The notes under the pieces are model-generated. The model was given only the letters and a program-made list of their open reading frames with translations. It ran no database searches and was not told the DNA's origin. From Pseudomonadota bacterium (GTDB taxonomy: Bacteria; Desulfobacterota; Anaeroferrophillalia; Anaeroferrophillales; Tharpellaceae), in contig WFRP01000060.1 of NCBI GenBank assembly GCA_015486505.1, forward strand, positions 1-17,662: DNA of 17,662 bases, read 5' to 3'. Below, piece by piece: positions 14,460-17,662 of this stretch (within the stretch, counting starts at the first letter, position 1; each line of letters starts with the position of its first letter). The position numbers were made by a program, and so were the translations under genes.

Positions 14460-15086
14460 ATGATTATTAAAACTGTAGTTGTCGGGCCGTTGCAGGTTAA
14501 CTGCTATCTGGTCGGTTGTGAGAAAACCCGGGAGGCTGCGGTGATTGATCCCGGCGATGATGTCGAGCGGATTCTGGCGGAGCTTAAGGCGGCCGATCTG
14601 AAACCGCTATACATTATCAATACCCATGAGCATTTCGATCATGTCGGGGCGAATAAACGTCTGCATGAGGCGAGTGGGGCGCAGATTCTGGCCCATAGTG
14701 CCAGTGCTGATGAAATTACCAATATCTCCAGCCGGGCGCTCCTGTGGGGGATGCGGGCCGAGGATTCGCCGCCGGTAGACCGAGAACTTGCCGATGGCGA
14801 CCTGGTTGAGATTGGTGAAACTGTTTCATTGAAAGTACTCGCGACCCCCGGTCATTCATTGGGTTCAATCTCGCTGGTCGGCACCGGGGTTGCTTTTGTC
14901 GGCGATCTGATTTTTTCCGGTTCAATCGGGCGGACGGATTTTCCCGGCGGTGATTACGAAACCCTGATAAAATCAGTGCAAGAGAAGATTTTTCCCCTGG
15001 GTGATGATGTGATTCTCTATTCCGGTCATGGGCCGGCAACCACGGTCGGCCGGGAACAGGCGACCAATCCTTTTTTTACAACATAG
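14460..15086 (+). CDS. Metallo-beta-lactamase-fold hydrolase (glyoxalase II-like)
   Basis: This 208-residue soluble MBL-fold hydrolase resembles the YcbL/glyoxalase II-like group. The metal-binding motif THEHFDHVGANK (HxHxDH) is at about residues 56-67. GHSLGS supplies the next histidine, VAFVGDLIFSGSIGRTDFPGG the bridging aspartate, and YSGHGPATT the last histidine near the C-terminus. The N-terminus VVVGPLQVNCYLVGCE is typical of this group. A thioester hydrolase role is likely but the substrate is unproven. ATG 14460 follows AGGAG at 14444-14448. The rnc start follows 10 bases after the stop. Confidence 0.93.
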   Translation: MIIKTVVVGPLQVNCYLVGCEKTREAAVIDPGDDVERILAELKAADLKPLYIINTHEHFDHVGANKRLHEASGAQILAHSASADEITNISSRALLWGMRAEDSPPVDRELADGDLVEIGETVSLKVLATPGHSLGSISLVGTGVAFVGDLIFSGSIGRTDFPGGDYETLIKSVQEKIFPLGDDVILYSGHGPATTVGREQATNPFFTT

Positions 15087-15096
15087 GGGCCTGGTT

Positions 15097-15807
15097 GTGG
15101 TGAGACTGCGGCAGAGCGTTGCGCTGGAGGAGATTCTGGGTTATTCTTTTACGAAGCCGGATCTTCTCTTGCAGGCTTTAACTCATAAAAGTTTTGTCAA
15201 CGAGAACCGCCGGAAGCAAAAAGACGGCGAAGCCTTGCGGGATAATGAGCGTCTGGAATTTCTTGGTGATGCCGTCCTTGAGTTAAGGGTCAGCGAGCGG
15301 CTTTATCTTCGTTTTCCGCATAAGTCCGAAGGCGAATTGAGTAAGCTCAGATCTAAGATCGTTAACACCCGGGCGCTGGCGCGTTTTTCCGAGAAGCTGG
15401 GCCTGGGTGAGTTTATGCGTTTAGGCTGCGGCGAGGCCCGTCAGGGCGGGCGCCGGCGGATTTCATTGCTGGCGGACGCTTTTGAGGCTTTGCTGGCGGC
15501 GCTTTATCTGGATGGGGCGGAAAAGGTGGTCGCGGGTCTGGTTGAAGAATTGCTGGAGACGGAACTTGCCGCAAAAATCGCTGATTATAAATCCCGGCTC
15601 CAGGAATATTTGCAGGAGCGGCGCGGCCGGCCGCCGGTTTATGAGCTTATCGAGCGCCGTGGGGCCGATCATGAGCCGCTTTTTTCGGTGGAAGTCTATG
15701 ATGATGCCGGTAACCGGCTGGGGGGCGGTTGTGGTTCTTCCCGCAAACTTGCCGAGCAGGAAGCGGCCGGCAACGCCCTTAAGTCCCTCCTTAAGTCCCT
15801 GGGCTAA
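15097..15807 (+). CDS. rnc: Ribonuclease III
   Basis: RNase III cuts double-stranded RNA and matures rRNA precursors. From GTG 15097 the product has 236 residues. The catalytic domain has the signature NERLEFLGDAVLEL with E54 and D58, and LADAFEALLAALYLDG with D127 and E130, the four expected metal-binding acids. The C-terminal double-stranded RNA-binding domain starts near SRLQEYLQERRGRPPVYEL and ends AEQEAAGNALKSL. GTG at 15097 (or 15100) follows AGGGG at 15085-15089; the longer open frame back to 15028 overlaps the hydrolase gene and is rejected. It is likely co-transcribed with the hydrolase. Era, a frequent neighbour, is absent. Confidence 0.95.
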   Translation: MVRLRQSVALEEILGYSFTKPDLLLQALTHKSFVNENRRKQKDGEALRDNERLEFLGDAVLELRVSERLYLRFPHKSEGELSKLRSKIVNTRALARFSEKLGLGEFMRLGCGEARQGGRRRISLLADAFEALLAALYLDGAEKVVAGLVEELLETELAAKIADYKSRLQEYLQERRGRPPVYELIERRGADHEPLFSVEVYDDAGNRLGGGCGSSRKLAEQEAAGNALKSLLKSLG

Positions 15808-15843
15808 TTCTTTTGCCGGCCGCTGAAATATTCGAAAAAAATA

Positions 15844-15871
15844 TTGACACGCTGGGTGAGTTATGTTAAAT
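15844..15871 (+). promoter_or_regulatory. Sigma-70 type promoter of the tRNA-tuf operon
   Basis: A perfect -35 TTGACA at 15844-15849 is followed after 16 bases by TTAAAT (15866-15871) as a -10, or TAAATG one base on with spacing 17. It lies about 45 bases before the first tRNA, and no other promoter-like signal is visible between rnc and the tRNAs. It probably drives the tRNAs and tuf. Confidence 0.7.
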
Positions 15872-15914
15872 GCCTCAGCCTTGTTTTTACGGGGTGCATT
15901 TTTACGTTTTAGTT

Positions 15915-15990
15915 GCTGGCGTAGCTCAACTGGAAGAGCAGCTGACTTGTAATCAGCAGGTTGCGGGTTCGAGTCCCATCGCCAGCTCCA
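15915..15990 (+). tRNA. tRNA-Thr (anticodon TGT)
   Basis: This is a complete 76-base cloverleaf. The acceptor GCTGGCG pairs with CGCCAGC, the anticodon stem GCTGA/TCAGC has loop CTTGTAA with anticodon TGT, and the T-arm contains GGTTCGAGTCC. The CCA end is encoded. It is first in the Thr-Tyr-Gly-Thr-tuf order known from many proteobacteria. Confidence 0.97.
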
Positions 15991-16028
15991 TCCATGCTGA
16001 GTTCAGGTTGGTATAAAGTTTTAAATAT

Positions 16029-16113
16029 GGAGAGGTTCCCGAGTGGTCAAAGGGAACAGACTGTAAATCTGTCGGCAGCGCCTTCGGAGGTTCAAATCCT
16101 CCCCTCTCCACCA
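16029..16113 (+). tRNA. tRNA-Tyr (anticodon GTA)
   Basis: This is an 85-base type II tRNA with a long variable arm. The acceptor GGAGAGG pairs with CCTCTCC, the anticodon stem ACAGA/TCTGT has loop CTGTAAA with anticodon GTA, and the T-arm contains GGTTCAAATCC. CCA is encoded. A repeat dimer follows before the next tRNA. Confidence 0.97.
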
Positions 16114-16142
16114 TCCCTGTTGCTGGTCAATTTAAGAAGTAA

Positions 16143-16252
16143 TGCGGGAACAACTCCCACAACCCAAACAGGGCTTTGTGGTCCGCAAATAAGTACTCTT
16201 ATCGGAACATTTTCTTGTTTTTTCAAACCGAAAATAACCTGTAAGGTACTAA
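16143..16252 (-). repeat. Dispersed structured repeat, unit R8 (inverted, second of a dimer)
   Basis: Read on the minus strand this 110-base unit starts TTAGTACCTTACAGG and carries the same hairpin apex as R6 (TTTTCGGTTTG). CCACAA faces TTGTGG in the right half. One arm position is broken (CCG in place of CTG). It is the minus-strand second half of the dimer inside the tRNA cluster. Confidence 0.92.
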
Positions 16253-16361
16253 TGCGGGAACAGATCCCACAACCCAAACAGGGCTTTGTGGTCCGCAAAT
16301 AAGTGCTCTTATCAGAACATTTTCTTGTTTTAAAACAAGAAAATAACCTGTAAGGCACTAA
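16253..16361 (-). repeat. Dispersed structured repeat, unit R9 (inverted, first of a dimer)
   Basis: Read on the minus strand this 109-base unit starts TTAGTGCCTTACAGG with the same palindromic apex as R5. The basal stem is GTGC with GCAC, a compensated change relative to GTAC/GTAC in R6. CCACAA (minus strand of 16286-16291) faces TTGTGG (minus strand of 16267-16272), compensated relative to CCGCAA/TTGCGG. R9 and R8 together fill most of the 262-base gap between tRNA-Tyr and tRNA-Gly. Confidence 0.92.
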
Positions 16362-16375
16362 ACGCAATGATTTAA

Positions 16376-16452
16376 GCGGGAGTAGCTCAGTTGGCTAGAG
16401 CGTCAGCCTTCCAAGCTGAGGGTCGCGGGTTCGAGTCCCGTTTCCCGCTCCA
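16376..16452 (+). tRNA. tRNA-Gly (anticodon TCC)
   Basis: This is a 77-base cloverleaf. GCGGGAG pairs with TTCCCGC (one G-T pair), the anticodon stem TCAGC/GCTGA has loop CTTCCAA with anticodon TCC, the T-arm contains GGTTCGAGTCC, and CCA is encoded. Confidence 0.97.
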
Positions 16453-16477
16453 TTGTGAAATTGACCCGGTTGTTTCA

Positions 16478-16552
16478 GCCCACGTAGCTCAGTGGTGGAG
16501 CACTTCCTTGGTAAGGAAGAGGTCATCGGTTCAATCCCGATCGTGGGCTCCA
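16478..16552 (+). tRNA. tRNA-Thr (anticodon GGT)
   Basis: This is a 75-base cloverleaf. GCCCACG pairs with CGTGGGC, the anticodon stem CTTCC/GGAAG has loop TTGGTAA with anticodon GGT, the T-arm contains GGTTCAATCCC, and CCA is encoded. It is the last tRNA before tuf. Confidence 0.97.
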
Positions 16553-16643
16553 TCGGCAGGCTTGCTCGCCGCCGGATTGAATTTTAATGTATTTGCTGGA
16601 CTCTTTATAGAAGATAAACTGATGAGAGAGGAGAATTAAGGAA

Positions 16644-17662
16644 ATGGCTAAGGAAAAATTTGAGCGCACCAAACCTCACGTTAATGTTGGTACAATTGGT
16701 CATGTTGACCACGGAAAAACGACTCTGACTGCTGCCATTACCAAGGTTCTGGCGCTTAAAGGACAGGCCGCCTATACCGCTTTCGATGAAATTGATAAAG
16801 CCCCCGAAGAACGCGAGCGCGGAATTACGATTGCGACCGCTCACGTTGAGTATGAGACTGAGAATCGTCACTATGCCCACGTCGACTGTCCCGGCCATGC
16901 CGACTATGTCAAGAACATGATTACCGGCGCCGCCCAGATGGACGGCGCGATTCTGGTCGTCAGCGCCGCCGACGGCCCGATGCCGCAGACCCGTGAGCAC
17001 ATTCTGCTCGCCCGTCAGGTCGGGGTGCCGAATATTGTCGTGTTCCTGAATAAAGCCGATATGGTTGATGATGAAGAACTGCTTGAACTGGTGGAAATGG
17101 AAGTGCGCGAGCTGCTCTCCGATTATGATTTCCCCGGTGACGATATTCCGATTATTGCCGGCAGTGCCTTAAAAGCCCTGGAATGTGATGGACCCGGTGA
17201 TTCTGAAGAGTGGAAATGTATCGGTGATTTGATGGACGCGGTTGATTCCTACTTCCCGGAACCGGAACGCGAAGTTGATAAACCTTTCCTGATGCCGGTT
17301 GAAGATGTTTTCAGTATCTCCGGTCGCGGGACCGTGGCCACCGGCCGGGTTGAGCGCGGCGTTATCAAGGTTGGTGAAGAAGTTGAGATTGTCGGCATCC
17401 GCGAGACCGATAAAACGGTCTGCACCGGGGTTGAGATGTTCCGTAAACTGCTGGATCAGGGTCAGGCCGGTGATAATGTCGGTATCCTTTTGCGCGGAAA
17501 AAAACGGGAAGAGATTGTCAGGGGCCAGGTTCTGGCGGCGCCCGGCAGCATTACCCCGCATACCAAATTTAAAGCCGAAGTCTATATCCTGACCAAGGAA
17601 GAGGGCGGCCGTCATACCCCGTTCTTCAAAGGCTACCGGCCGCAGTTCTATTTCCGGACTAC
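16644..17662 (+). CDS. tuf: Elongation factor Tu (3' end cut by window)
   Basis: EF-Tu is the GTPase that delivers aminoacyl-tRNA to the ribosome. The visible 339 codons, about 85% of the usual 396 residues, begin MAKEKFERTKPHVNVGTIGH. GTP-binding motifs are GHVDHGKT (19-26), RGITIATAHVEYE in switch I, DCPGH (81-85) and NKAD (about 136-139). Domain 2 follows from about residue 210 with SISGRGTVATGRVERG, and domain 3 is cut off at the window end. ATG 16644 follows AGGAG at 16629-16633. The frame is open to the end, with no frameshift. It is the distal gene of the tRNA cluster transcript. Confidence 0.98.
   Translation, partial: MAKEKFERTKPHVNVGTIGHVDHGKTTLTAAITKVLALKGQAAYTAFDEIDKAPEERERGITIATAHVEYETENRHYAHVDCPGHADYVKNMITGAAQMDGAILVVSAADGPMPQTREHILLARQVGVPNIVVFLNKADMVDDEELLELVEMEVRELLSDYDFPGDDIPIIAGSALKALECDGPGDSEEWKCIGDLMDAVDSYFPEPEREVDKPFLMPVEDVFSISGRGTVATGRVERGVIKVGEEVEIVGIRETDKTVCTGVEMFRKLLDQGQAGDNVGILLRGKKREEIVRGQVLAAPGSITPHTKFKAEVYILTKEEGGRHTPFFKGYRPQFYFRT

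Noticed and set aside
15827..15845. AATATT inverted pair after rnc as a terminator
   Set aside because: Six AT pairs with a seven-base loop are too weak, and the sequence runs into the -35 of the tRNA promoter.

Overview
This is a bacterial chromosomal segment, most likely from a Desulfobacterota (former deltaproteobacterial) genome. That placement rests on the gene order rpsP-khpA-rimM-trmD-rplS-rnhB-yraN, on the tRNA-Thr-Tyr-Gly-Thr-tuf cluster, on CCA-encoding tRNA genes and on the protein sequences. It is inference from recognition, not a search. All protein-coding and RNA genes seen are on the + strand.

Region 1 (1-4254) is a translation and RNA-processing operon: ribosomal protein S16, KH protein KhpA, RimM, TrmD, ribosomal protein L19, RNase HII and the nuclease-fold protein YraN. 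Copies of a dispersed structured repeat separate some of these genes. Region 2 (4281-11659) is a tightly packed run: a small acidic coiled-coil protein, an HD-domain phosphohydrolase, a complete branched-chain amino acid ABC importer (livK, livH, livM, livG, livF) and an M17 leucyl aminopeptidase. The operon appears to couple amino acid uptake with intracellular peptide breakdown. LivG is unusual: about 138 hydrophobic residues with roughly four possible membrane spans sit between Walker A and the Q-loop.

Region 3 (11660-13391) is a repeat-rich spacer. It holds a 240-bp MITE-like element with 14-bp inverted ends, a lone family-2 glycosyltransferase, a tandem dimer of the dispersed repeat and a long imperfect hairpin. 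Region 4 (13392-15807) carries an AEC-family transporter, a metallo-beta-lactamase-fold hydrolase and RNase III. Region 5 (15844-17662) is a tRNA-tuf operon with a recognisable promoter, four tRNAs and EF-Tu, which is cut by the window end. An inverted copy of the repeat dimer sits inside the tRNA cluster.

The main non-coding signal is one family of about 110-150 bp structured repeats: seven complete or near-complete units, one unit cut by the window start and two partial or degenerate ones. Each complete unit has a long bulged hairpin followed, in the shorter form, by two small overlapping hairpins. Copies show compensatory substitutions, so the fold itself appears to matter. Several units abut coding sequences, and at rplS and rnhB the repeat edge contains the stop codon.
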